From the NCBI RefSeq assembly GCF_014779655.1, contig NZ_JACXYX010000015.1, positions 83,948 to 147,947 on the forward strand: a stretch of 64,000 nucleotides of DNA, written 5' to 3'. The notes below the pieces were generated by a model. That model was not told the DNA's origin. It did not search any database and saw only the letters and a list, made by a program, of their open reading frames with translations. Positions 39,135-47,890 of the stretch are shown in pieces. The translations under genes were made by a program, and so were the position numbers. The stretch is from Nocardioides ganghwensis. GTDB lineage: Bacteria; Actinomycetota; Actinomycetes; Propionibacteriales; Nocardioidaceae. Each line of letters starts with the position of its first letter. Position 1 is the stretch's first letter.

Positions 39135-39910
39135 CGCGGTGATCTCCCCCCGAACAGCGCCGGGTCGACCGCGATCCAGGTGTGCTCGGCGGCCGCGACG
39201 ACCCGGCCCGCGGAGTCGTACAGCGTGGAGGCGGTGAAGGTCTTGCGCCCGTCCCGGCCGCGGCCCTCGCCGACCACGACGTGCGGCTCGCCGATCACGG
39301 GCAGGTCGTCGACACGAGCGGTCATCCGCCCGAGCACCATCAGCCGCTCGGTCAGGTCGCCCGCCCAGCCGCCGATGCAGTCCAGCGCCGCCCAGGTGAC
39401 GGCCACCGAGGCGCGGGGATGCTCGTCGCCGTACGTGTGCCAGTCCTCGTGCAGGCTCGCGTGCGGGGTCCAGGTGGCCGCGATGCGCTCGTCGCCCGCG
39501 TCCACGGGTCCGGGGAAGATCCGCAGCCCGTCGCCGTCCTCGCGCGCCGTGCCGCAGGCGAAGCAGGTGGGGAAGGGGTGGAAGGTGTGCCCGGGGTACG
39601 ACGCCTCCGCGGCTGCGGCCGCCGCGGGCTCGACCGGCGCGACCTCGGTGAGCGTACGGTCGACGCGCTTCGCGGTCGCGACGGGCGCCCCGCCGTACGA
39701 CGCCGTGGTGACGCCTGCCTCGACGGTGACGGGCAGCGGGGTGTCGAGCGGCGGCGGTTGCCGGAGCGAGACCTCGATCGCGGGCCAGCCCCCGCACCGG
39801 TCCGCGGGCGCGTCGGCGTCGTCGAGCGCGGCCAGCGCGCCGGCCGTCCAGCCGCCGTTGCCGGAGTCGGGAGGTCCGCAGAAGCGTCGGGGCACGATCA
39901 GCTCGGTCAC
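39131..39910 (-). CDS. hotdog-fold thioesterase-like protein
   Basis: 259 residues from the GTG at 39910. RRFCGPPDSGNGGWTAGALAAL and PLPVTVEAGVTTASYGGAPVATAKR fit a double hotdog layout, and FPTCFACGTAREDGDGLRIFPGP holds a CxxCG pair seen in a family of acyl-thioesterase-like actinobacterial proteins. VTWAALDCIGGWA is the second hotdog helix. The 3' end overlaps the toroid-like gene, so the two are co-expressed. It is divergent from the DtxR regulator across 53 bp. Confidence 0.7.
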   Translation of the reverse strand: MTELIVPRRFCGPPDSGNGGWTAGALAALDDADAPADRCGGWPAIEVSLRQPPPLDTPLPVTVEAGVTTASYGGAPVATAKRVDRTLTEVAPVEPAAAAAAEASYPGHTFHPFPTCFACGTAREDGDGLRIFPGPVDAGDERIAATWTPHASLHEDWHTYGDEHPRASVAVTWAALDCIGGWAGDLTERLMVLGRMTARVDDLPVIGEPHVVVGEGRGRDGRKTFTASTLYDSAGRVVAAAEHTWIAVDPALFGGRSPR

Positions 39911-39926
39911 CGGCTCACTGTGCCAC

Positions 39927-39938
39927 GGCACGCGTGCC
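39927..39938. promoter_or_regulatory. 12-bp palindrome in the divergent thioesterase/DtxR promoter
   Basis: GGCACGCGTGCC is a perfect palindrome lying between the divergent starts at 39910 (-) and 39964 (+). It does not resemble the AT-rich 19-bp DtxR box, so another regulator is more likely. Confidence 0.4.
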
Positions 39939-39963
39939 CGGGGCAGTTGCGCCATGGGACACA

Positions 39964-40653
39964 ATGACCCCCGTGAGCGACCTGATCGACACCACCGAGA
40001 TGTACCTCCGCACGATCTACGAGCTCGTGGAGGAGGGCATCGTGCCGCTGCGTGCGCGCATCGCCGAGCGTCTGCACCAGTCGGGTCCCACGGTGTCGCA
40101 GACGGTGGCGCGGATGGAGCGGGACGGGCTGCTCACGGTCCAGGGCGACCGCCACCTGGAGCTCACCGAGGAGGGCCAGCGCCTCGCCACCCGCGTGATG
40201 CGCAAGCACCGGCTCGCCGAGCGGCTGCTCACCGACGTGATCGGTCTCGACTGGGAGCTCGTCCACGCCGAGGCGTGCCGGTGGGAGCACGTGATGTCCG
40301 AGACCGTCGAGCGCCGGCTGCTCGAGCTGCTCGACCACCCGACGGAGTCGCCCTACGGCAACCCGATCCCGGGCCTCGACGAGCTCGGCGACCAGGCCGG
40401 CGAGGACTTCATGGACAACGTGGAGCCGCTGTCGGCCGCCGCGGGCGCGGAGGACCAGCGCGTCCACGTCAAGCGGATCTCCGAGGAGATGCAGAAGGAC
40501 GAGGAGCTGATGGGCCTGCTGCGCCGCGTGGGCGCCCTGCCCGGCAAGACCGTCACCATCGCGCGCACCGAGGAGGGCATCCTCATCGGCTCCGGCGGCG
40601 AGACCGCCGAGCTGGTGGTCGAGGCGGCCGAGCACATCTTCGTACGCCGCTAG
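39964..40653 (+). CDS. ideR: DtxR/IdeR-type metal-dependent repressor
   Basis: 229 residues (ATG at 39964; GTG at 39973 is also possible). The HTH is LHQSGPTVSQTVARMERDGL. Metal ligands correspond to DtxR: Met in TTEMYL, RKHRLAE (His/Glu of the ancillary site), VHAEACRWEHVM (His98-, Cys102-, Glu105- and His106-type ligands). The C-terminal SH3-like domain (VGALPGKTVTIARTEEGILIGSGG) is present. It binds Fe(II) and represses iron uptake genes; whether it is the main regulator of this genome is inferred. It meets the convergent sirtuin gene with a 4-bp overlap. Confidence 0.93.
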   Translation: MTPVSDLIDTTEMYLRTIYELVEEGIVPLRARIAERLHQSGPTVSQTVARMERDGLLTVQGDRHLELTEEGQRLATRVMRKHRLAERLLTDVIGLDWELVHAEACRWEHVMSETVERRLLELLDHPTESPYGNPIPGLDELGDQAGEDFMDNVEPLSAAAGAEDQRVHVKRISEEMQKDEELMGLLRRVGALPGKTVTIARTEEGILIGSGGETAELVVEAAEHIFVRR

Positions 40654-41471
40654 GCGGCGCGGGCGGCGAGCTCGCCCAGGAACTCGCTGCACCCGACCTC
40701 GAGCTTGTACGCCGCCAGCTGGTCGCCGCGCGTCAGCCCGCGGTTCACGATGACGATCGGCGTGCCTCCCGAGGCCGCCCGCTTCACGAACCGCAGGCCG
40801 CTCATCACCGTGAGCGACGAGCCGGCGACGAGCAGGGCGCCGTCCGTGCCCAGGGCCTCGACCGCGGCGTAGCAGCGAGCGACGCGGTCGGCCGGCACGT
40901 TCTCGCCGAAGAACACCACGTCCGGCTTGAGCGGACCGCCGCACGGGCACCGGGGCACCACGAAGTCGTCGGTGTCGTCGAGGTCGACGTCGCCGTCGGG
41001 GCGGGACTCCACCCAGCCGTGCCGCGCGAGCCAGCCGGGGTTGAGCGCGTCGAGCTCGCTCGCGAGCGCGGCCCGCGACGACGTCGTGCGGCACGACAGG
41101 CAGACCACGTCGGCGACCCGGCCGTGCAGCGCGACGAGCCTCCGCGACCCGGCGGCCTCGTGCAGGCCGTCGACGTTCTGGGTGATGAGGAGCCCGGGAT
41201 CGAGGGCCGCGAGCGCGCGGTGGCCGTCGTTGGGGAGTGCCCGCCCCATCCGCTGCCACCCGAGGTGGCTCCGCGCCCAGTAGCGCTGCTGCGCCTGGGG
41301 CGTTGCGACGAACTCCTGGTAGGTCATCGGCGCCCGCGCGGGCGAGCCCGGCCCGCGGTAGTCGGGGATCCCGGAGTCGGTGGAGAGCCCCGCCCCCGTC
41401 AGCACGACCAGCGGCCGGGTGGCCAGCAGGTCGAGGGCCTCCTCGACCGACCGGTCCGCGAGGAGGGTCAC
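40650..41471 (-). CDS. Sir2-family NAD-dependent deacylase
   Basis: 273 residues. NAD-binding GAGLSTDSGIPDYRG, TQNVDGLH and the catalytic His in LVALHGRV are intact. The zinc site has VCLSC and RCPCGG cysteines, four in all. VVFFGENVP and LLVAGSSLTVMSG complete the class motifs. It removes acyl groups from lysines with NAD. Its start overlaps the DUF2277 stop (ATGA), so the two are coupled. Confidence 0.93.
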   Translation of the reverse strand: MTLLADRSVEEALDLLATRPLVVLTGAGLSTDSGIPDYRGPGSPARAPMTYQEFVATPQAQQRYWARSHLGWQRMGRALPNDGHRALAALDPGLLITQNVDGLHEAAGSRRLVALHGRVADVVCLSCRTTSSRAALASELDALNPGWLARHGWVESRPDGDVDLDDTDDFVVPRCPCGGPLKPDVVFFGENVPADRVARCYAAVEALGTDGALLVAGSSLTVMSGLRFVKRAASGGTPIVIVNRGLTRGDQLAAYKLEVGCSEFLGELAARAA

Positions 41472-41734
41472 GCGTACCGCGCCTGCGCGCGGGCCCTGGC
41501 CTTGGCCGCCTCCACCTCACGGTTCTTCGGCGGAGCGGTGGTCACGAGGTCGTCGAGCAGGTGCTCGGTGATGTGTGCGATCTCCTTCACCGCGGCGTAG
41601 AACACCTCCTCGTTGGCCTGCGACGGCTTGGTCGTCCCGGCCACCTTGCGGACGTACTGCAGGGCGGCCGCGGTGACCTCGTCACGGCTGGCGGGAGGGT
41701 CGAAGTTGTTCAGCGGGCGGATGTTCCGGCACAT
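41468..41734 (-). CDS. DUF2277 family protein
   Basis: 88 residues. MCRNIRPLNNFDPPASRDEVTAAALQYVRKVAG is the hallmark N-terminus of DUF2277, including the MCRNI start. The rest is helical (EVFYAAVKEIAHITEHLLDDLV) with a basic tail (KARARAQARYA) near residues 78-88. Cytoplasmic, function unknown, often found next to unrelated genes; here it leads a two-gene operon with the sirtuin. Confidence 0.88.
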   Translation of the reverse strand: MCRNIRPLNNFDPPASRDEVTAAALQYVRKVAGTTKPSQANEEVFYAAVKEIAHITEHLLDDLVTTAPPKNREVEAAKARARAQARYA

Positions 41735-41761
41735 GGCATCGAGGATACGTCGGTGCGGAGC

Positions 41762-43636
41762 TCAGCCGGCGAGCTCGAAGAAGGACACGTCGTCGCCCGT
41801 CACCAGCACCACCCTGCCCGACGCGAGCGGCACGAGGCGTACGTCGGCCACGTCGCTGCCGTGCTCGACCTCCACCATCCGGTTGGCCATCGAGCCGTCC
41901 GCGAGCGAGAGCACCGAGACCCAGCCGGTGGTGCCGGTCCAGCCCTCGGAGACGACCGTCAGCGCGACCCGCTGCTCCGGCAGCCAGGTGAACTGGCGCG
42001 GGTCGAGGCCGGCGCCGGCCTGCGTGTTCTTCGCGTAGCGCACCACGTCGAGCTGGCGCGGGTCGGTCAGGTCGGTGACGTCGAAGAGCGCGGCCTGGGC
42101 GCCGCGTGTCACGCCCTGAGGCGACGCGTCCTGGCCCATCCCGATCAGGCGGTGCTCGCCGAGGGGGTGGAGGTACTCGGAGAACCCGGGGATCTTCAGC
42201 TCGCCGAGCAGCACCGGCGCGGCCGGGTCGGTCAGGTCGATGGCGTAGAGCGGGTCGGTCTGCCGGAAGGTCACCACGATCGCGAGGTCGTCGAACCACC
42301 GCACGGACTTGATCTGCTCGTCGACCCCGAGCCGGTCGACGCGACCGTCCGCGACGAGCTCCGACCCGTCCTCGCGCAGCGTCAGCACCGAGTTGAAGTT
42401 GCCCGTCTCGCTGCTCGGTCCGACCGCGACGCGCAGGGAGCCGCCGACGGCGTCCATCGACCAGCGGTCGGCGATGGTGCCCTCGACCTCCCCCGAGGCG
42501 ACGTACGTCGTCTCCGCCCCGTCGAGCGCGAAGGCGAACAGCGGCGTGGTGCCGCTCGACGACGGCCAGGTCGTCCGGCAGTCCATGCAGTCGATCCAGC
42601 CCCACTGGGGCCCTGCCGCCGCGAGGTAGAACCGGTCGGTCGAGAAGTAGGAGAGGTCCGAGTCGATGGCCACTGCGGTCGTCGTCCGGGCAGTCGGGTC
42701 GGCCGGGTCGACGGCGAGGACGGTGGTGGTGCCGAGGGCGATCTCGTCGTCGTCGGGGATCGCGACGTCCGCGCAGTCGACCAGCGGTGTGCCGTCGACC
42801 GTCGGCAGCCAGTCGGCGAGCGTCGTCTCGCGCACGAGCGCGCGGTTGCGCAGTCGCGCGCGCAGCTGGCCGAAGGCGCCGTCGGGGAAGGAGAAGTCGA
42901 GCTCGGGCAGGCCGTTCTGGAGCACCACCCGCACCACGTCGCCGTGCAGCCGTACGGCGGACGCGCGGCCGCGGATCGTGGTCGCGTCGACGACCGTGGG
43001 CGAGGTGGGGTCGGCGAGGTCGACGGTCGTGACCGTGCTGCTCAGGCCGTCGTCGGAGGTCCCGACGACGACCGCCCGGCCGTCGACGAGGACGAGCTCG
43101 CCGCCCGGGTCGCCGACCCACGCGGACGTGCCGCGGGCGTCGTCGATCCGGGTCGAGGACAGCAGCCGGGGCTCGGCGCCCGCCACGTCGTACGCCAGCA
43201 GCTCGCCGTCGCGCAGCCGCAGCAGCAGGCTGCCGGCCACCTTCACCACGTCGGACTCGTCGACGCCGACCTCCTGGACGTTGGTGCCCGACTCGTTGCT
43301 CGTCGTTCGTGAGGTGCTGACGCCGCCGCGGGGGTTCACCGGCGCCCCGGCGTCCTCCGAGGCGCCGGCGGAGTCGCCGCCCTCCATCACGCCGAGGTCG
43401 ACCGCGCCGCCACCCCAGCCGTACGGCCCGACCAGCTCCAGCGCGCGCTCGACGTACGAGGCGAGCAGGTCGTCGCAGTCGGCCGCGACGCCGAGGTCGG
43501 CGTTGGCGAGCGCGATCGGCGGAGCGGACGGCCCGCCCGGCGAGCCCGGCTCGCTGCCGAGGGCGTAGCCGACGCCGACGGCGGCGGCGAGGCTGGCGCC
43601 GACGATGATGCCCGTGATGATCCTGCGCGCTCGCAT
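41762..43636 (-). CDS. secreted beta-propeller domain protein
   Basis: 624 residues from the ATG at 43636. An N-terminal anchor (IITGIIVGASLAAAVGVGYAL) is followed by a low-complexity linker and then NVQEVGVDESDVVKVAGSLLL, the signature opening of the Beta_propel family (PF09826 type). Later blades show repeated V-L-VDLADPTSPTVV and DLTDPAAPVLLGELK units, as expected of a propeller. Likely anchored outside the membrane, function unknown. It is divergent from the reductase gene at 43689. Confidence 0.85.
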   Translation of the reverse strand: MRARRIITGIIVGASLAAAVGVGYALGSEPGSPGGPSAPPIALANADLGVAADCDDLLASYVERALELVGPYGWGGGAVDLGVMEGGDSAGASEDAGAPVNPRGGVSTSRTTSNESGTNVQEVGVDESDVVKVAGSLLLRLRDGELLAYDVAGAEPRLLSSTRIDDARGTSAWVGDPGGELVLVDGRAVVVGTSDDGLSSTVTTVDLADPTSPTVVDATTIRGRASAVRLHGDVVRVVLQNGLPELDFSFPDGAFGQLRARLRNRALVRETTLADWLPTVDGTPLVDCADVAIPDDDEIALGTTTVLAVDPADPTARTTTAVAIDSDLSYFSTDRFYLAAAGPQWGWIDCMDCRTTWPSSSGTTPLFAFALDGAETTYVASGEVEGTIADRWSMDAVGGSLRVAVGPSSETGNFNSVLTLREDGSELVADGRVDRLGVDEQIKSVRWFDDLAIVVTFRQTDPLYAIDLTDPAAPVLLGELKIPGFSEYLHPLGEHRLIGMGQDASPQGVTRGAQAALFDVTDLTDPRQLDVVRYAKNTQAGAGLDPRQFTWLPEQRVALTVVSEGWTGTTGWVSVLSLADGSMANRMVEVEHGSDVADVRLVPLASGRVVLVTGDDVSFFELAG

Positions 43637-43688
43637 GGCAGTGGGACGGGGCGGTCGGGGCCGTGGTTCCGCGTGGCACGATGGCGCG

Positions 43689-44861
43689 ATGAGCGACCGC
43701 CACCCCGACCGTGACCTCGACCTCGTGCTCTTCGGCGCCACGGGCTTCACCGGCGGCCTCACCGCCGACTACCTCGCCGCCCACGCGCCGGCCGGGCTGA
43801 GGTGGGCGATCGCCGGGCGCAACGCCGACAAGCTCGAGGCCGTGCGCCGCCGCCTCGCCGACCAGGGAGCCGCGGACGTCGAGGTGCTGGTCGCCGACTC
43901 CTCCGACGCGGCCGCGCTGTCCGACGTCGCCCGTCGTACGCGGGTCGTCGCCACCACGATCGGCCCCTACCTCGAGCACGGCGGCCCGCTCGTCGCCGCG
44001 TGCGCCGAGGCCGGCACCGACTACCTCGACCTCACCGGCGAGCCGGAGTTCGTCGACCGGATGTTCCTCGAGCACCACCAGACGGCGCTCCGCACGGGCG
44101 CCCGGCTGGTCCACGCGTGCGGCTTCGACTCGATCCCGCACGACCTCGGCGCGTACTTCACCGTCCGCCAGCTGCCGTCCGACCAGCCGATCACCCTGCG
44201 CGGCGTCGTCCGCTCCGGCGGCACGTTCTCCGGCGGCACGTTCCACTCCGCGGTCAACCAGTTCTCCCGGGCCAGGGAGATGAAGAAGACGTACGCCGCC
44301 CGCCGCCGCGCCGAGGTGCGGCCCGAGGGGCGCTCGTCCCGCTCCGTCAGCGGGAGGCCGCACCGCGACCCCGTGCTCGGCTACTGGCTGCTGCCGCTGC
44401 CGACCATCGACCCGATCGTCGTCGCCCGCAGCGGCGCGGCGCTGGAGGCGTACGGCCCGAAGTTCCGCTACTCCCACTGGGCCGGCACCAAGACGCTGCG
44501 CTACGCCGCGGGCGGCGCCATCGGGATGGGTGCGCTGACCCTCGCCTCGCAGGTCAAGCCGCTGCGCGACCTCCTGCTGTCCAAGGTGCCGCAGGGCTCG
44601 GGACCCGACCCGGCCAAGCGGGAGAAGTCGTGGTTCACCGTCGACTTCGTGGGCGAGGCCAAGGGCAGCACCATCCGTACGCGCGTCTCCGGCGGCGACC
44701 CGGGCTACACCGAGACCGCCAAGATGCTCTCCGAGGCCGCGCTGTGCCTCGCGCTCGACGACAACCCGGAGACCGCCGGACAGGTCACGCCCGTCCAGGC
44801 GATGGGTGACGCGCTGATCGTGCGGCTGCAGGCGGCCGGGATGCGGTTCGAGACCCTCTGA
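43689..44861 (+). CDS. saccharopine dehydrogenase-like / trans-acting enoyl reductase family protein
   Basis: 390 residues from the ATG at 43689. The NAD(P) Rossmann motif is LVLFGATGFTGGLTADYL, with RWAIAGRNADKLE next and GPYLEHGGPLVAACAEAGTDYLDLTGE, the typical saccharopine-dehydrogenase-like block. HACGFDSIPHDLGAYF is diagnostic of the actinobacterial group related to trans-acting enoyl reductases. A role in lipid or polyketide chemistry is inferred. It is divergent from the beta-propeller gene. Confidence 0.86.
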   Translation: MSDRHPDRDLDLVLFGATGFTGGLTADYLAAHAPAGLRWAIAGRNADKLEAVRRRLADQGAADVEVLVADSSDAAALSDVARRTRVVATTIGPYLEHGGPLVAACAEAGTDYLDLTGEPEFVDRMFLEHHQTALRTGARLVHACGFDSIPHDLGAYFTVRQLPSDQPITLRGVVRSGGTFSGGTFHSAVNQFSRAREMKKTYAARRRAEVRPEGRSSRSVSGRPHRDPVLGYWLLPLPTIDPIVVARSGAALEAYGPKFRYSHWAGTKTLRYAAGGAIGMGALTLASQVKPLRDLLLSKVPQGSGPDPAKREKSWFTVDFVGEAKGSTIRTRVSGGDPGYTETAKMLSEAALCLALDDNPETAGQVTPVQAMGDALIVRLQAAGMRFETL

Positions 44862-44905
44862 GGGTCGGACGTAGGCAGCGTGCACCGCGCGCGAGACTGC
44901 ACCAC

Positions 44906-45643
44906 ATGAGCCTCGTCCTCGTCACCGGCGCCTCGACCGGCCTCGGACTCGCGACCGTTCGGGCGCTGGTGGCCGCCGGTCACGACGTCGTGCTGCACGC
45001 CCGCAGCGCCGATCGGGTCGAGGACCCGGCCGTTCTCGCCTCCGTCGCCGGAGCGGCGTACGCCGACCTCTCCGACCTCGACGCGACCGTCGCGCTCGCC
45101 GGAGAGCTGGACCGGTTCGGCCGGTTCGACGCCGTCGTCCACAACGCCGGGACGATGGACCGGTCGCTCGCGACCGCCGTCAACGTCGTGGCGCCGTACG
45201 TCCTGACGGCGTCGATGCGACCGGCCGGCCGGTCGATCGTGCTGAGCAGCGGCATGCACCGGTCGGGCACCACCGACCTGGCTCGGGGTGGGAGCTACTC
45301 GGACAGCAAGCTGTGGGTCACGACGTTCGTGATGGCGCTCGCCCGGCTCCGCCCCTCGACGTCGTCTCACGCGGTCGATCCGGGGTGGGTCCCCACGCGC
45401 ATGGGCGGAGCCGGCGCACCCGACGACCTGGACGAGGGTCATCGCACCCAGGTCTGGCTCGCGAGTGCGCCCGACGAGGAGATCGACCCGCGTACCGCTG
45501 GCTACTGGCACCACGGCGCACCGCACGAGCCCCACCGGGCGACGCGGGACCCCGACTTCCAGGAGAAGGTCCTCGCGCACCTGGCGACGTCCACGGGCCT
45601 GCTGATCGAGGCCGACGCGAGTGTCACCGATCAACCGGAGTAG
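44906..45643 (+). CDS. short-chain dehydrogenase/reductase
   Basis: 245 residues. The NAD(P)-binding motif TGASTGLG (residues 7-14) and VVHNAG are intact. The catalytic triad is Ser in LSSGMH, then YSDSK (Tyr/Lys); the spacing is shorter than in classical SDRs. HAVDPGWVPTRMGG is the usual loop after the active site. Substrate unknown. It follows the saccharopine-dehydrogenase-like gene by 44 bp and could be in the same transcript. Confidence 0.87.
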   Translation: MSLVLVTGASTGLGLATVRALVAAGHDVVLHARSADRVEDPAVLASVAGAAYADLSDLDATVALAGELDRFGRFDAVVHNAGTMDRSLATAVNVVAPYVLTASMRPAGRSIVLSSGMHRSGTTDLARGGSYSDSKLWVTTFVMALARLRPSTSSHAVDPGWVPTRMGGAGAPDDLDEGHRTQVWLASAPDEEIDPRTAGYWHHGAPHEPHRATRDPDFQEKVLAHLATSTGLLIEADASVTDQPE

Positions 45644-45675
45644 CTGTCACCCGTCAGGCGAAGCCACACACTGGC

Positions 45676-45751
45676 TGGTGCCCCAGGCAAGAGTCGAACT
45701 TGCGACCTTTCGCTTAGGAGGCGGCTGCTCTATCCACTGAGCTACTGGGGC
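45676..45751 (-). tRNA. tRNA-Arg (CCU anticodon)
   Basis: Read on the minus strand from 45751. Acceptor stem GCCCCAG/CTGGGGC is perfect (7 bp), CCA is encoded at 45676-45678, the D-arm is GCTC/GAGC, and the T-arm is GCAAG/CTTGC around TTCGACT. The anticodon loop is CTCCTAA, giving anticodon CCU. The anticodon stem pairs only three bases (GCCGC against GCGAA), with C-A and G-A mismatches at its top. Confidence 0.85.
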
Positions 45752-45841
45752 GTTGCCACGTCACCGCGAGGTGCTGCAGCGGGCAGCATCCTGCCACGAC
45801 GTCGTCCGCCGCCGCCCATCAGGACGGTCGCCACGCGGCGG

Positions 45842-47332
45842 TCAGTGGGACGGCAGCGAGCCGGACAGCCGCTCGTGGCGCTCGGCGCTCGAGGGGTTGA
45901 GCCCGACGATCTCGACCGTCTTGCCCTTGTGGGCGTACTTGGTCGCGATCGCGTCCAGCGAGGCGACCGTGGAGGCATCCCACACGTGGGACTGCGAGAG
46001 GTCGATGACCACGTGGTCGGGGTCTCCGGCGTAGTCGAACTGGGTGTAGAGCTCGTTGCTGGAGGCGAAGAACAGCTCGCCCGTGACGCGGTAGACGGCG
46101 CTCGTCGTGCCGTCGCGGTCGACCACCAGGTCGCGGTGGGTCTCCGTGAGGTGCGCGACGCGGCGGGCGAACAGCGTCATCGCCGCCAGCACGCCGACCC
46201 CGACGCCGATGGCGAGGTTGTGGGTCACGACGGTGACCACGACGGTGGCGAGCATGACCGTGGTCTCCGACTTCGGCATCCGGCGCAGGGTCGAGGGCTG
46301 GACGGAGTGCCAGTCGAAGGTGCCGACCGACACCATGACCATGACCGCGACGAGTGCGGCCATCGGGATGAGTGCGACGACGTCGCCGAAGCCGACGACC
46401 AGGACGAGCAGGAAGACGCCGGCGAGGAACGTCGAGATGCGCGTCCGGGCGCCGGACGCCTTCACGTTGATCATCGTCTGGCCGATCATGGCGCAGCCGC
46501 CCATCCCGCCGAAGAAGCCGGTGACGACGTTGGCGGCGCCCTGGCCCCAGGCCTCGCGGGTCTTGTCGGAGCGGGTGTCGGTGATGTCGTCGACGAGCTT
46601 GGCCGTCAGCAGCGACTCGAGCAGGCCGACGAGCGCCATCGCCACGGCGTACGGGGCGATGACCTGCAGCGTCTCCAGCGTCCACGGCACGTCGGGCAGG
46701 AACAGCGACGGGAGACTGTCGGGCAGCTCGCCCTCGTCGCCGACGTCGGGCAGGGACAGGCCGGCGACGAGCGTGAAGGCGGTGAGCGCGACGATGGCGA
46801 TCAACGGCGCGGGGACCACCCGGGTCACGCGGGGCAGGAGCACGATGGCGGCGATGCCGACGGCGACCATCGGGTAGACCAGCCACGGCACGCCGACCAG
46901 GTGCGGGACCTGGGCCAGGAAGATCAGGATCGCCAGGGCGTTGACGAACCCGACCATCACCTGGCGCGGGATGAACCGCATCAGCCGGGCCACTCCGGTG
47001 AGGCCGAGCACGACCTGGATGGCGCCGCCGAGCAGCACGGTGGCGATGAGGTGGTCGTAGCCGTGGTCGCGCATCACCGGCGCGATGACGAGCGCGATGG
47101 CGCCTGTCGCGGCCGAGATCATCGCCGGACGACCGCCGAGGAAGGCGATCGAGACCGCCATCGTGAACGAGGCGAAGAGGCCGATGCGCGGGTCGACCCC
47201 GGCGATGATCGAGAACGAGATCGCCTCGGGTATGAGCGCGAGCGCGACGACGAGGCCGGCGAGGACCTCGGTGCGCAGCAGCCGCGGCGAGCGCAGGGCG
47301 GCTCGTACGGTGGGCTCGGCGGGGGTGGCCAT
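45842..47332 (-). CDS. SulP/SLC26-type anion transporter with STAS domain
   Basis: 496 residues from the ATG at 47332. SLC26 hallmarks: TEVLAGLVVALALIPEAISFSIIAGVDPRIGLFASF at the N-terminus, about 12-14 membrane segments, then a C-terminal STAS domain from about residue 405 (AVYRVTGELFFASSNELYTQF, HVVIDLSQSHVWDASTVASLDAIA). Candidate substrates are sulfate, bicarbonate or other small anions. Transcription probably starts at a MerR-type promoter between 47361 and 47392. Confidence 0.92.
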   Translation of the reverse strand: MATPAEPTVRAALRSPRLLRTEVLAGLVVALALIPEAISFSIIAGVDPRIGLFASFTMAVSIAFLGGRPAMISAATGAIALVIAPVMRDHGYDHLIATVLLGGAIQVVLGLTGVARLMRFIPRQVMVGFVNALAILIFLAQVPHLVGVPWLVYPMVAVGIAAIVLLPRVTRVVPAPLIAIVALTAFTLVAGLSLPDVGDEGELPDSLPSLFLPDVPWTLETLQVIAPYAVAMALVGLLESLLTAKLVDDITDTRSDKTREAWGQGAANVVTGFFGGMGGCAMIGQTMINVKASGARTRISTFLAGVFLLVLVVGFGDVVALIPMAALVAVMVMVSVGTFDWHSVQPSTLRRMPKSETTVMLATVVVTVVTHNLAIGVGVGVLAAMTLFARRVAHLTETHRDLVVDRDGTTSAVYRVTGELFFASSNELYTQFDYAGDPDHVVIDLSQSHVWDASTVASLDAIATKYAHKGKTVEIVGLNPSSAERHERLSGSLPSH

Positions 47333-47360
47333 AGGCTCGGCGACGGCAGACACGGAGGGG

Positions 47361-47392
47361 AAACCTACCCTTACGTAACGGTAGGTTTGCAA
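47361..47392 (-). promoter_or_regulatory. MerR-type promoter/operator of the SulP gene
   Basis: On the minus strand: -35 TTGCAA (47387-47392), a 19-bp spacer, -10 TAGGTT (47362-47367). The spacer and its flanks form a dyad AAACCTACC/GGTAGGTTT (47361-47369 with 47380-47388). Over 28 bp, 26 positions are palindromic, with TTACGTAA at the centre. A 19-bp spacer with a centred dyad is the hallmark of MerR-activated promoters. Confidence 0.8.
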
Positions 47393-47413
47393 TCGGCGCG
47401 AAGGAGCGGACCC

Positions 47414-47806
47414 GTGGGTGACGAACCCGTCATGCAGATCGGCGAGGTCGCCACCCGTACGGAGCTCTCCCTGCGGAGCCTGCGGCACTGGGAGGAGGTC
47501 GGCCTCCTGACGCCCTCCGGGCGCACCGACGGAGGGTTCCGGCTCTACACCGAGTCCGACGTCGACAAGATCCTCGTGATCCGCCGGATGAAGCCGCTCG
47601 GGTTCACCCTCGACGAGATGAAGGCCGTCATGGGCGACCTCGAGGTGCTGGACGACGCGGCGGCCGACGAGTCCGCCCGCCGGGCCGCCCGCGAGCGCCT
47701 CGGAGCGGTGTCGGGGGAGGCGACCGAGCGTCGGCAGCGCCTGGTGCGGCAGCTCGACATGGCCGACGAGTTCATCGGACTGCTGGCGGCTCGGCGCGAC
47801 GGATGA
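47414..47806 (+). CDS. MerR family transcriptional regulator
   Basis: 130 residues from the GTG at 47414, with AAGGAG 7 nt upstream (ATG at 47432 also fits). The HTH/wing is MQIGEVATRTELSLRSLRHWEEVGLLTPSGRTDGGFRLYTESDVDKILVIRRMKPLGFTLDEMKAVM. It is short and lacks a cysteine metal site and a large ligand domain. It is divergent from the SulP gene and very likely its activator or repressor. The inducing signal is unknown. Confidence 0.9.
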   Translation: MGDEPVMQIGEVATRTELSLRSLRHWEEVGLLTPSGRTDGGFRLYTESDVDKILVIRRMKPLGFTLDEMKAVMGDLEVLDDAAADESARRAARERLGAVSGEATERRQRLVRQLDMADEFIGLLAARRDG

Positions 47807-47890
47807 GCGCGCTGCAGAGAGCAGCAAACTTGCCGAAGTGAAGTAGATTCCGTCCCGGTCAGTCCATCCCACCCTGTCGAAGGTGAGCCC

